A stretch of 64,000 bases of DNA from Paenibacillus lignilyticus. Its GTDB lineage: Bacteria; Bacillota; Bacilli; Paenibacillales; Paenibacillaceae. Position 1 is the stretch's first letter, and each line of letters opens with the position of its first letter. The stretch spans positions 62,001 through 126,000 of the forward strand of contig NZ_JAGKSP010000009.1 of assembly GCF_017942085.1 (NCBI RefSeq). The letters are read 5' to 3'. This document shows positions 42,406 to 50,713 of the stretch, one piece after another. Position numbers and translations under genes: made by a program. The notes under the pieces are model-generated. The model worked only from the letters and a program-made list of their open reading frames with translations. It had not been told where the DNA came from and did no database searches.

Positions 42406-43883
42406 TTGGCATACCTCGCATAAAGCTCATTTTGGAATAACAGACCCGGGTCTACTCGTCGCTTGGCTTCGAAGAACGCATCCGTCTTCGGATATGCAGC
42501 CCGAAGCTGCTCGCCATCCGCAAACAGCTGATATGGCAAATAGTACGTCCCATCATGGCGGAGCGCTAAATCGATCAACCGCCGAGTGGAAGCTGCAAGT
42601 TTCTCTACCTCGGCCGCGGAGCGTTTATTGTTAAAGAGCAGCACAAATGCGAAACTGTCATGCTTCGCATAAGAGAGCGTGGACTCTTCGTTCCGGGGCA
42701 CATAACGGACCGTTATATTGAGCAAATTAAGCTTATCCTCGCGCATAATCGTCCGCATCCCGTCGACAAACGGCTTAAAGCGATCAAGCGGCACGAAATA
42801 CTCCTGCAATAAATCCGTCCGCTGCGTATCGGCGTATTCCATAAACTTAGCGGCCGGGCGCATCGCGTTGTTTCGTGAAATCAGGTCGCCGTCGCTGAGG
42901 AGATACCCTTTCTTTTGCAGTTTCCAGACGAGCTCCTTGCCCCATTCCGATTTGCGCGACAAACCAAACACGAACTTCGTAATCCCCGTGCTTGCAAATT
43001 TCTCCTCTCGAAGCTCCCTCAGATTATCGTTCAACGGCACATCCGTCCGCTCATAGGTAGTAACGAACATGTCGGTCAGGAAAGAATCAGGCGACACGGA
43101 CAACCGTGCAATCGCCATGGCGATTGAGGGCTGCTCCAGCACCTCTTTATTGAAGAGTTCCGGAAAAGCCTCATAATGAACAGGCACCACATGCTGCATA
43201 TACACTTCATCCTCTGTCAAATCCAGCGTCACATCCAAGATGACGCCGAATAGTCCATAACCGCCTATAACATTAGCGAACAGCTCCGGATCTTCCGTTC
43301 TACTCACCTGTACAACATCGCCATCTGCCTTCATCAGCCGAAACGATTGAACCGACTGGGCGAAAGGGCCTTCGCGGATATCCCGCCCATGTGCATTCAC
43401 GCTCATTGTGCCGCCGACAGTAAACAGATTCTGCGATTGCATGATTCGAACCGAGAGGCCAAACGGATTCAGAGCCTCTTGGATTTGCTCCCAAGTCGCA
43501 CCGGACTGGACGGTTATTTCCTTGCGTTTCTCATCGAGTTGAATAATGCGATGATAGGGCTTCATATCGAGCACGATCGCGTTCTCCATGAAGGTTTGCC
43601 CGCCTTGACTATGACTTGCCCCGGAAACGGAGATTGGCAGCCCCCTTCGTTTGGCTTCCGCGAGAGCTTCCTTAATATCCGCTGTTTCATGGACATGAAC
43701 CGTTCTAAAGATGCGAACCTCCATAAGCCGACTAACATCGCTCGCATACTCACTATCCTGTGCATGAAGTCGGATCATGACCGAACCCGCCAGCAGGCTT
43801 ACATAGATAATGATTGCCAGCAGGATAACCGGCCCACTCCGAAACTTTCGAACGGGTCCGGCAGACGGTTCGATATCGATCAA
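42402..43883 (-). CDS. Membrane-anchored FAD-dependent oxidoreductase (PCMH type)
   Basis: A 493-residue enzyme with one N-terminal membrane helix (about residues 20-40), then an FAD_binding_4 domain (ISVSGASHSQGG, GATWEQIQEALNPFGLSV, GGTMSVNAHGRD, GGYGLFGVILDVTLDL) and a C-terminal substrate domain ending with RRVDPGLLFQNELY. The fold is shared with aldonolactone and glycolate oxidases. The substrate is unknown. It is coupled by 4-base overlaps to the LysR gene before it and the MFS gene after it. Confidence 0.85.
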   Translation of the reverse strand: MIDIEPSAGPVRKFRSGPVILLAIIIYVSLLAGSVMIRLHAQDSEYASDVSRLMEVRIFRTVHVHETADIKEALAEAKRRGLPISVSGASHSQGGQTFMENAIVLDMKPYHRIIQLDEKRKEITVQSGATWEQIQEALNPFGLSVRIMQSQNLFTVGGTMSVNAHGRDIREGPFAQSVQSFRLMKADGDVVQVSRTEDPELFANVIGGYGLFGVILDVTLDLTEDEVYMQHVVPVHYEAFPELFNKEVLEQPSIAMAIARLSVSPDSFLTDMFVTTYERTDVPLNDNLRELREEKFASTGITKFVFGLSRKSEWGKELVWKLQKKGYLLSDGDLISRNNAMRPAAKFMEYADTQRTDLLQEYFVPLDRFKPFVDGMRTIMREDKLNLLNITVRYVPRNEESTLSYAKHDSFAFVLLFNNKRSAAEVEKLAASTRRLIDLALRHDGTYYLPYQLFADGEQLRAAYPKTDAFFEAKRRVDPGLLFQNELYARYAK

Positions 43884-44776
43884 ACCAACACCTCCACCTG
43901 CTTCAGGATCACTTGAATAAAATGCTGTGCAGCAGGCGGCGGCGCTTCCCCTTCCCTCGTATACAGAACGATCGGATTGCGAAGTTCCACGCCTTCCACT
44001 TCCACTCGGGCAAGCTCCCCGCGCGATACGGCGCGACTGGCTTCAAGTGAAGATACGAACGATACGCCGAGTCCTGCAGCCGCGGCATGAAGCGATTCAT
44101 GTACGCCGCTCACCTGCAAGGCTTCTCTGGGCAGGCTCATTCCTTGGACACGGCATAACGAGAGCAGCCTCTCTCGGGCTGCACTGCCGGGTTCACGCAT
44201 GACGAACGGCTCTTCCATAAGTGCTGCAAAAGCCAACCGCTTCCCTGCATAACGGTGATTCGCCGCTACGACAAACCAGAGCTCATCCTCCTGCAGCAGC
44301 TTCCGCTCCAGTCCGGGACGAGCCTCTCCCCCTCCGCCAATGACCGCGATATCGGCTTTATAATGCTGAAGTGCTCCAAGCGCATCGCTTGCGTTCAGCG
44401 TCTGCATGGAGACATGAACAGACGGACAAGCGGCTCTGAAGGAAACCAGTTGTTCGGGTAACAGGAAGTTAGCCGGCAATGAAGTTGCCGCAATTCGAAG
44501 CTCGCCCGCTTCGCCGGAGCGGTAAAGCTCCAGATCACGTGAAATTTCATTCTGGAGCGCGAATAGTTTGGCCGCATGCTTAGCCACCCGAATACCGGCT
44601 TCGGTGAGCAAGATCCCCCTGCCCTTAGGCGCTAGCAGCGTAAGTCCAAGCTCGGCTGCCATGTTGCGCACATGCGCGGTAACTGCCGGCTGGCTGATAC
44701 GAAGAATTTCAGCGGCTCTTGTAACGCTGCCCGAAGCAGCGACATGGTGAAAGACAATAAGTCCGTACAGGTTCAT
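43880..44776 (-). CDS. LysR-family transcriptional regulator
   Basis: A 298-residue regulator with an N-terminal winged helix (VFHHVAASGSVTRAAEILRI, ISQPAVTAHVRNMAAELG, about residues 8-46) and a periplasmic-binding-protein-like effector domain. It is the first gene of the oxidase/MFS operon and divergent from threonine synthase. A perfect palindrome in the shared 185-base region is its likely binding site, so it probably controls its own operon and perhaps thrC. Confidence 0.92.
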   Translation of the reverse strand: MNLYGLIVFHHVAASGSVTRAAEILRISQPAVTAHVRNMAAELGLTLLAPKGRGILLTEAGIRVAKHAAKLFALQNEISRDLELYRSGEAGELRIAATSLPANFLLPEQLVSFRAACPSVHVSMQTLNASDALGALQHYKADIAVIGGGGEARPGLERKLLQEDELWFVVAANHRYAGKRLAFAALMEEPFVMREPGSAARERLLSLCRVQGMSLPREALQVSGVHESLHAAAAGLGVSFVSSLEASRAVSRGELARVEVEGVELRNPIVLYTREGEAPPPAAQHFIQVILKQVEVLV

Positions 44777-44827
44777 CGTTTCGTTAAAGCCTCCCTATTG
44801 AGACAGACAGCTTATTTTAGCGCGTTA

Positions 44828-44850
44828 TATCATAACTAATAGTTATGATA
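44828..44850. promoter_or_regulatory. Palindromic operator, probably for the LysR regulator
   Basis: TATCATAACTA and TAGTTATGATA form a perfect inverted repeat with 11-base arms around a single A. The inner ATAACTA..TAGTTAT fits the T-N11-A pattern of LysR sites. It lies 52 bases before the LysR start and 112 bases before thrC. Confidence 0.7.
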
Positions 44851-44961
44851 ACCACAAAACTCTATATTGGAATTATTAATGATTTCAATTTATTGTATGA
44901 AGTATAAAGCGGCTTCACAAGCGAACAAACATTAAAGAACGGCTAAAGGGAGAGCGAGATC

Positions 44962-46239
44962 ATGCAGGCAGCTTGTATGGAATGCGGGACCCAGGTGGGA
45001 TTGGAACGTAAACCGATGCAGTATCATTGTGGTATTTGCGGAGGTATACTGCGCATCGTTCATGATTTCAGTCAGGTGGATGCTGCGCGGCTGAAGCGGG
45101 TATTCGATGAGCGGCGCGGGATGCGGAACTCTATCGCGGCCAGCGGGGTATGGCGTTATAAGGAGCTCATCGCTCCGGAGCTGCAGGACGATGTCGTCGT
45201 GACCCGAAACGAAGGCAATACAGGGTTGTATGAACCAGCACCGGTAAAGGATTTTGCAGGCGTGCGCCGCCTATACTTGAAAGCTCAAAGTGAGAATCCG
45301 AGCGGCTCCTTCAAGGACAATGGCATGGCCGTTGCCGTGTCCCACGGCAAGTGGCTCGGCTACTCTACCTTCGCCTGCACCTCAACCGGCAACACTTCAT
45401 CGTCACTGGCTATGTATGCTGCCATAGCAGGCATCCAGGCAACGGTACTGGTGCCAAGCAGCGAAGTTTCCCCCAATAAAGTGCTGCAAACACTGGCGTA
45501 TGGGGCAACGGTAAATACGTTCGGCGGCACCTACGATGATGGTATTCGATGGTTAAGCATCAACGCCGAGCAGCAAGGCATGTATGTATGCAATTCGGTG
45601 AATCCGCTGCGGATTGAAGGTCAGAAAAGCATTATTTTCGAGCTTGCCCATGATCTCGAATGGCAGCTGCCCGACTGGATTGTACTGCCGGGAGGCGCGC
45701 TCAGTAACGCAGCTGCCCTTGGACAAGGGTTGCATGATCTCTACACACTGGGGTTCATTAACAGGCTGCCGAAAGTGGCCGTCATTCAAGCCGAGGGTGC
45801 AAGCCCCTTCCATCGCATGGTCGCTGCCTCCCATCGGACGCTCACGCCGGAACCGAAACCTTCAACGCGGGCGTCTGCGCTGAATATCGGCAATCCGCCG
45901 AGCTGGCTTAAGGCTTTGCGCATGCTCGAAATGACGGAAGGCGTAACCGCTGCCGTCAGCGACGCGGAAATCATGGAGGCCAAAGCCTGCGTCGATCGCA
46001 GCGGAATTGGCTGCGAGCCCGCTTCCGCCGCGGCCGTCGCCGGGCTGCGCAAGCTCGTGCGCAATGGTATTATCGCGCCGGAGGAAACGGCGGCATGCAT
46101 CCTCACCGGCAGCATGCTTAAGGATACCGATGCCATCCGCGAATTCCATATGGACGGAGTACCGAGCGCACCGCCGCTGCTGCGTAACACGATACGCTCC
46201 GTTACGCTTAGCAGCTGCGATGGCATAATGGTGAAATAA
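44962..46239 (+). CDS. thrC: Threonine synthase
   Basis: PLP enzyme that converts O-phosphohomoserine to threonine. The 425-residue protein starts with a zinc-ribbon-like pair of CxxC motifs (CMEC, CGIC). It continues with the PLP-lysine motif NPSGSFKDNGM (Lys about residue 119), CTSTGNTSSSLAMYAA and a C-terminal ILTGSMLKD. AGGGAGAG precedes the ATG. The gene is alone here, not in a hom-thrB operon, so it may be a second copy or serve a specialised pathway. Confidence 0.88.
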   Translation: MQAACMECGTQVGLERKPMQYHCGICGGILRIVHDFSQVDAARLKRVFDERRGMRNSIAASGVWRYKELIAPELQDDVVVTRNEGNTGLYEPAPVKDFAGVRRLYLKAQSENPSGSFKDNGMAVAVSHGKWLGYSTFACTSTGNTSSSLAMYAAIAGIQATVLVPSSEVSPNKVLQTLAYGATVNTFGGTYDDGIRWLSINAEQQGMYVCNSVNPLRIEGQKSIIFELAHDLEWQLPDWIVLPGGALSNAAALGQGLHDLYTLGFINRLPKVAVIQAEGASPFHRMVAASHRTLTPEPKPSTRASALNIGNPPSWLKALRMLEMTEGVTAAVSDAEIMEAKACVDRSGIGCEPASAAAVAGLRKLVRNGIIAPEETAACILTGSMLKDTDAIREFHMDGVPSAPPLLRNTIRSVTLSSCDGIMVK

Positions 46240-46244
46240 AAAGA

Positions 46245-46266
46245 CTGAGCGGCAAATTCCGCTCAG
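46245..46266. terminator. Bidirectional terminator after thrC
   Basis: CTGAGCGG and CCGCTCAG form a perfect 8-bp stem with a 6-base loop. AAAAAGA precedes it and CTTCT follows, so it serves thrC and the convergent GNAT gene. Confidence 0.75.
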
Positions 46267-46281
46267 CCTTCTACCCTGCTC

Positions 46282-46848
46282 TTATCCAGACCAATCCTGC
46301 TTATATAATTTGTAGCTATTAAACTGCTCATCATCGATTTCGACCTTACCTTGGTACGTGAACCCGCATTTACGGATGACTCTATTCGATGGCTCGTTTC
46401 GCTGAAGCGCTATCGCATGAAGCACTTCGACATTGGAGTGTTCAAACAAGTACCGGATTAGCCCTTCCGCCGCCTGTGTGGAGTATCCTTTTCCCCGATG
46501 ATCCTTTGAGATGGCGTACATAATCTCTCGGTTAGGAGCCGGCAATTCTTCCTTTATTCCCGTGCAGCACCAGCCGATAAGCTCTCCCGATTCTTTATGA
46601 ACGATGCCCAGACGAAGGCGCAATTCACCGATGTTCCCACCTTCGTCTGATATGGCGCGTAGAAATGCAATGTTATCTGGCAGTTCATAATTAATGAACC
46701 AATCTTCCCGTTGTTCTCTCGATACATTCCAGCCAGGCAAGAACTCATAGATCTCGGGCTGCCAGGTCAGGGAATGAAACGTCTCCAAATCTGCCGGGAT
46801 GAACGCTCTTAACACAACGTCCTTGCAATCAATCGTAAACACGTCCAT
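46282..46848 (-). CDS. GNAT-family acetyltransferase, RimJ/RimL-like
   Basis: A 188-residue protein with the RimJ/RimL layout: VVLRAFIPADLETFHSL, GELIGWCCTGI, acetyl-CoA loop YAISKDHRGKGYSTQAAEGL and NEPSNRVIRKCGFTYQGKV. It lies 2 bases after the methyltransferase gene stop on the same strand, so the two are co-expressed. Substrate unknown. Confidence 0.88.
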   Translation of the reverse strand: MDVFTIDCKDVVLRAFIPADLETFHSLTWQPEIYEFLPGWNVSREQREDWFINYELPDNIAFLRAISDEGGNIGELRLRLGIVHKESGELIGWCCTGIKEELPAPNREIMYAISKDHRGKGYSTQAAEGLIRYLFEHSNVEVLHAIALQRNEPSNRVIRKCGFTYQGKVEIDDEQFNSYKLYKQDWSG

Positions 46849-46850
46849 TT

Positions 46851-47555
46851 TTACTCTCCCGCAGCGGTAATAACCAGCATTTGATTGGCATTTCTTTGGA
46901 ATTCATAGCTTGTATCTTGGATCTCATAGCTCCAGCCCATTTCTCGAATAAAGCTCAGCATCTCATCAACAAACGCAGAACGTTCACTGGTTTGATCGAC
47001 GAGCGGGAATAGGCGGATCTCTCGTCTGGTTACCCGCATGAGCTCGGCAAGCGTAGCTTTGTGGAAGCTTAGATCCAGCCGGTCCGCATACATAAATAAG
47101 AAATGCGCCGACAACGTTAAATCGAATTGTTGATCTGCAAACGGCAGTTGAGGCAAGGTTGCAGCCACATAACGATGTGGATTAGCGATCATATCGTTCG
47201 TGCAGTCCAGTAAAGCTTTCGATCGCGTCGCGTGCAGCTCATCCGCAGTTTCGAAATAATCCCACTTGTAATTTTGTTTCACCTTCTCAATATTCGCGAT
47301 ACCGTGTTCCAGATCTTGCAGCCCTTTTTCTCTAAGCGACTCCACGGGATGATAATAGGCGATATCAGCAGCCGTAACGTCTCCGCCAAGCTGGTTCGCA
47401 ATTGCCGTAAATGAGCAGGCTCCGGATGGACAATCCAATATTTTGTTATCGAATAGGTCCTCCTTAGACACATTGAAAATATCGCGATATTCTTCAAACG
47501 TTCGGCCGATGAATATAATACGCTCAAGATCGAGTCCTACATTCGTGTTCGACAT
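46851..47555 (-). CDS. SAM-dependent methyltransferase-like protein
   Basis: A 234-residue class I methyltransferase fold: motif I KILDCPSGACSFTAIA (about residues 38-53), an acidic VTAADIAY after strand 2, and LPFADQQFDLTLSAHFLFMY around motif IV/V. The opening FIGRTFEEYRDIF is typical of a Bacillota group of uncharacterised methyltransferases. It is co-transcribed with a RimJ/L-like acetyltransferase. Substrate unknown. Confidence 0.8.
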   Translation of the reverse strand: MSNTNVGLDLERIIFIGRTFEEYRDIFNVSKEDLFDNKILDCPSGACSFTAIANQLGGDVTAADIAYYHPVESLREKGLQDLEHGIANIEKVKQNYKWDYFETADELHATRSKALLDCTNDMIANPHRYVAATLPQLPFADQQFDLTLSAHFLFMYADRLDLSFHKATLAELMRVTRREIRLFPLVDQTSERSAFVDEMLSFIREMGWSYEIQDTSYEFQRNANQMLVITAAGE

Positions 47556-47736
47556 GACAGATCCACTCTCTTTCCTCGCAAGGGTTACTTCAAAAGTTCT
47601 CCGTTTTCTGAAGACTCGTCCTCAATCAGGCACTTCAATAAACTCCGAAACTCTAATCTTTAATAACGCAATCAGCTCTTCATCCATGAAACCAAACTCA
47701 TCCGGGATATCGAGTCTGATTTTATATCGATCACCT

Positions 47737-48240
47737 TTAATTATGAATTTTGACCTTGTCCGCGCCGTAGTGCTTGATCGTTTGACCAATGGTCTCATTG
47801 TTTCTCTCATCCCATACGAAACTTAATTCAAACGTTCCCGGTTCAAAGAACAACGGAAATCTGCGCTTAAACCAATCCTGCATAGGCAGCTTTAGAGCAT
47901 CTTCGATTTCCACCCATAACAGTTCCCCTTCCGGCGGATTGCTGAGCAACTCTCCTTCAAATGAAGTAGCCAAATAATTAAAGACCATGTACCGCAAGCC
48001 TTGGTCAGGTTCGCAGAATTCATCCAGCCCTTTATAGATGATGTCTTTTACGATCAAGCCCGTCTCTTCTCTTACTTCTCGTATGGCCCCATTTACGATA
48101 CTTTCCGGAAAATCGACCTTGCCTCCCGGAGCGATGTAGCCGGGAAAACCGCGCTTATCGGGTCTATTCATTAATAGCACTTTCGTTCCGTCCTGCACCA
48201 TGCACATCGTGTAGAGTTTGTGTGTGACATTCGTTGGCAA
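47737..48240 (-). CDS. NUDIX hydrolase, 8-oxo-dGTP diphosphatase-like
   Basis: A 167-residue MutT-type enzyme (MCMVQDGTKVLLMNRPDKRG) with NUDIX box GGKVDFPESIVNGAIREVRE and ETGLIV. It starts at TTG 48240, with GGAGTG upstream. The C-terminal part (SFVWDERNNETIGQTIKHYG) fits the 8-oxo-dGTP diphosphatase group of Bacillota. Its job would be to clean oxidised nucleotides. Confidence 0.85.
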   Translation of the reverse strand: MPTNVTHKLYTMCMVQDGTKVLLMNRPDKRGFPGYIAPGGKVDFPESIVNGAIREVREETGLIVKDIIYKGLDEFCEPDQGLRYMVFNYLATSFEGELLSNPPEGELLWVEIEDALKLPMQDWFKRRFPLFFEPGTFELSFVWDERNNETIGQTIKHYGADKVKIHN

Positions 48241-48284
48241 ACTGATTCACTCCATTCATAGTTGAAACTGCCGCTAAATAGAGG

Positions 48285-48566
48285 TTATTTGAAAGCAGAA
48301 TGAATGGATTTAAGCCTGTATTTGTCCCATAATCTTTTTTCATAGGAAATGATGTAATCCTTGTCTATTTCAATTAATTTGGAAATGTCTACTGGCACTG
48401 CTATTGTTCTTTCTCGATTCCCTAAATTCACTACAGTAATTTCATCTTCACCTACTTGTTTAACAGTGGCTAATTCATAGGTGGAAGAGGCATAAGAATT
48501 CCAACATACAATTAAAAGAACTACTACAGCAACAAGCACGATTAATTTTCTAATAGTCAAAATCAC
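48285..48566 (-). CDS. Small hypothetical membrane-anchored or secreted protein
   Basis: A 93-residue protein with an N-terminal hydrophobic helix (about residues 7-22) followed by a small strand-rich domain (ATVKQVGEDEITVVNLGNRE). It resembles OB-like domains of small Bacillota surface proteins, but no family is assigned. It is unlinked in function to its NUDIX and DinB-like neighbours. Confidence 0.55.
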   Translation of the reverse strand: MILTIRKLIVLVAVVVLLIVCWNSYASSTYELATVKQVGEDEITVVNLGNRERTIAVPVDISKLIEIDKDYIISYEKRLWDKYRLKSIHSAFK

Positions 48567-48704
48567 GACGATAATCTCCCCTCGACAAAGAAACTACACC
48601 GCTCTACTAAGACAGAAAGTTAACTCATTACGGTTGCTCGTACTTATCTACGACCCGTTGTTGTTCAAATCGTTATATTCCCGATTTTCAACCGATTGTG
48701 TAGG

Positions 48705-49190
48705 TTACGGCTTGATCTTTTTCGGGATCGATGTCGTGACATACTCCGTGTTCTTGATCATCTTTGCGATATAAAATAGTTGCCCTAAATGTTCCGAGAA
48801 ATGAGCCGCACATTGAATGAGTACTTCCAGATGGGTTCTTTCCTTGTTTCTAACGACCTGCATCTTGTGCCAATCTTCGGTAGACATGTCCTTGATCGAT
48901 TCAATCATGATCGTAAAGGAATCGCGCGTTATATCGAGCAGTTCCGGTTGCGTTCTATACAATTCTTCAAACTCTTCATCTCTGTTTCTCGCAATGTTTC
49001 GCTTCAGAATGCCGTTCAATACGCGTTCATTAATATTGCCGCTGATATGCACGATCAGGTTCGCGATACTGTTGCTCGATTCATTCGGACGCCAATTGAC
49101 TTCATCATCATTTAGCTGCTCGAGCACGGACTGCATCCTTCGCTCGATTTCTTCGAATTTGCTTATTAGAATGCTTTTTATTTCTTCCAT
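48705..49190 (-). CDS. DinB-like (DUF1572) protein
   Basis: A 161-residue four-helix protein with the DinB/YfiT-type pattern LIVHISGNINERVL and CAAHFSEHLGQLFYIAKMI. His residues in these helices (HISGN, HFSEH) are the likely metal ligands. Relatives act as thiol-dependent transferases in bacillithiol metabolism, or have no known function. The assignment to DUF1572 is from memory. Confidence 0.8.
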   Translation of the reverse strand: MEEIKSILISKFEEIERRMQSVLEQLNDDEVNWRPNESSNSIANLIVHISGNINERVLNGILKRNIARNRDEEFEELYRTQPELLDITRDSFTIMIESIKDMSTEDWHKMQVVRNKERTHLEVLIQCAAHFSEHLGQLFYIAKMIKNTEYVTTSIPKKIKP

Positions 49191-49230
49191 GTTATCACCT
49201 ACTATTCCGGAATTGGGATCCGTTATGAAA

Positions 49231-50172
49231 TTAGTTCAAGTCCTTCTTGTAGTAATAATGTTTATTGCCTAATGGAGCATTCTCGATCACTCCAATTTCC
49301 GTATAACCGTACTTCTTATAGAATTCCGGAGCTTGGAAACTGAACGTATTTAGCTTGATGAATGCACAGTCCTTCGCTCTTGCAATCTGCTCTGCTTCCT
49401 CCAATAGCTGCTTACCGAGCCCTTGCCGCTTGTTATCGTCATGAACCCATAAAATATCAATTTCCATCCAGTTCCAACAAACCGCACTGTTAAGGCCTGC
49501 AATAATCTCGCCTTTATCATTCTTCAAGCATAGATTAACTTCCTCATACCGGCCGTTTGGCACATGCCTCGCATTGAATTCGATCAGTTTATTTCGCACA
49601 TAGGCTGCATCATCCGAAGAGCCTACTTGTATCTGATGAGGACTGACGGCCAAGCTCTCATCTGAGCGATGGACCCTGCCACTAACGGACGTAAACGTTT
49701 GAATCGGACCATTCCAGTCTGCTTCCTCGATTTCTTTATAAGCGCCATTCGTATAGCTGTCTATGGTCTTCCTCCAGAAAGCTCTTGCAGGTACATTCGC
49801 TTCGATCTGCGCAACCTTCCATAAACCCGGAAACCGATTAAACAGCTCATAGGCAGCACCTTGTCCGACTTTCAGTCTTCTATAATTCTTCAGCACAAAA
49901 AACTCTGCCATCCAATAAATCGTCTCATCCCCGTCATTGGTCCCGAGCTCTCTCACGAGTGCAAATCCTGCCAGCTTATCATTCACTTTGATAAAGAAAG
50001 GGAATCTACCGTCTTCTGTCCAATAATGATCCAAATATTTATACTCGAACAGCCCTTGCGGATTGAGATCATCTTCCGGAAAAAACTCGCTAAAATCGTA
50101 TCTGTACAGCTCCAATAAATTGCGCAGAATGGATTTCTGCTCGTATTCAACCTTTTGAATCGAGATCAACAT
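49231..50172 (-). CDS. Tandem GNAT acetyltransferase (two domains)
   Basis: A 313-residue fusion of two GNAT domains. The first (residues 1-155) has KLAGFALVRELG, FFVLKNYRRLKVGQGAAYEL and VPARAFWRKTIDSY. The second (about 175-313) has AGLNSAVCWNWMEIDILWVH, DDNKRQGLGKQLLEEAEQI and APEFYKKYGYTEIG. Both retain acetyl-CoA loops. Such tandem enzymes include antibiotic and polyamine acetyltransferases, but the substrate is unknown. Its start lies in the tail of a broken GNAT gene. Confidence 0.85.
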   Translation of the reverse strand: MLISIQKVEYEQKSILRNLLELYRYDFSEFFPEDDLNPQGLFEYKYLDHYWTEDGRFPFFIKVNDKLAGFALVRELGTNDGDETIYWMAEFFVLKNYRRLKVGQGAAYELFNRFPGLWKVAQIEANVPARAFWRKTIDSYTNGAYKEIEEADWNGPIQTFTSVSGRVHRSDESLAVSPHQIQVGSSDDAAYVRNKLIEFNARHVPNGRYEEVNLCLKNDKGEIIAGLNSAVCWNWMEIDILWVHDDNKRQGLGKQLLEEAEQIARAKDCAFIKLNTFSFQAPEFYKKYGYTEIGVIENAPLGNKHYYYKKDLN

Positions 50173-50474
50173 GTGCGGCTCTCCCTCTATTGTTAGCTTG
50201 CTCTCCCGAACTCTCCATCCTCAAATATACGCTGCGTTCTTTAAAACCCAATGACTTCCAGAATCTATAAGCCGTTTCATTCCAGTGCATGACTTCCAGA
50301 TCCAATTCCAATGTGTTTAAATATTCCGTCAATTTCGCGAAAGCCAATCTCCCGTATCCATTGTTCGATATTCATCGTATTGTCGTGTTTCTCATCTTCT
50401 ATGAGCTGTTTATTCATAATGGCAAGCAGCTCTAAATCTTCCGTTGAGCATCTTTGAATCGAAAGGTCACTCAC
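50147..50474 (-). pseudogene. Broken GNAT acetyltransferase gene
   Basis: The N-terminal part (DLSIQRCSTEDLELLAIMNK, QLIEDEKHDNTMN) is in one frame from GTG 50474. After about 30-35 codons the C-terminal part (LAFAKLTEYLNTLELDLEVM, HWNETAYRFWKSLGFKERSV) continues in another frame. The central strands and acetyl-CoA loop, about 70 residues, are missing. The GTG overlaps the stop (50467-50469) of a short upstream remnant that reads CLKWIDIEKVDALLPFYNNG and is itself truncated. The locus has lost sequence by deletion. Confidence 0.7.
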
Positions 50475-50649
50475 CGAAATACCCCTCATCAATGTACGTA
50501 ATTTCAATTCCGCCAATCAGCTTGGCAAATCCGTTATTGTAAAACGGTAATAAAGCATCGACTTTCTCAATGTCGATCCATTTCAAACAAAGGTTAATAG
50601 AACTAAACAATTATTCTCAGTATAACAGCCATAGGAAAATCTGGAAATT

Positions 50650-50690
50650 AAAAAAAGAAGCTGCAAACGCCCCTAAGACGTTGCAACCTC
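50650..50690 (-). terminator. Terminator of the two-component operon
   Basis: On the - strand a GTTGCAACG / CGTTTGCAGC hairpin (one bulge) with a GC-rich loop is followed by TTTTTTT. It lies 24 bases after the histidine kinase stop. Confidence 0.75.
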
Positions 50691-50713
50691 TCCATTTTTC
50701 CATGCTGACTTCG

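Noticed and set aside
44777..44961. T-box or other riboswitch before threonine synthase
   Set aside because: No T-box sequence, specifier stem or terminator/antiterminator pair is visible; the region contains only the LysR-type palindrome.
47622..47810. Small gene or C-terminal extension behind the NUDIX gene (reads DIPDEFGFMDEELIALLKIR)
   Set aside because: The composition looks protein-like, but no start codon with a ribosome site follows the NUDIX stop and the listed start lies inside that gene. It may be a decayed tail.
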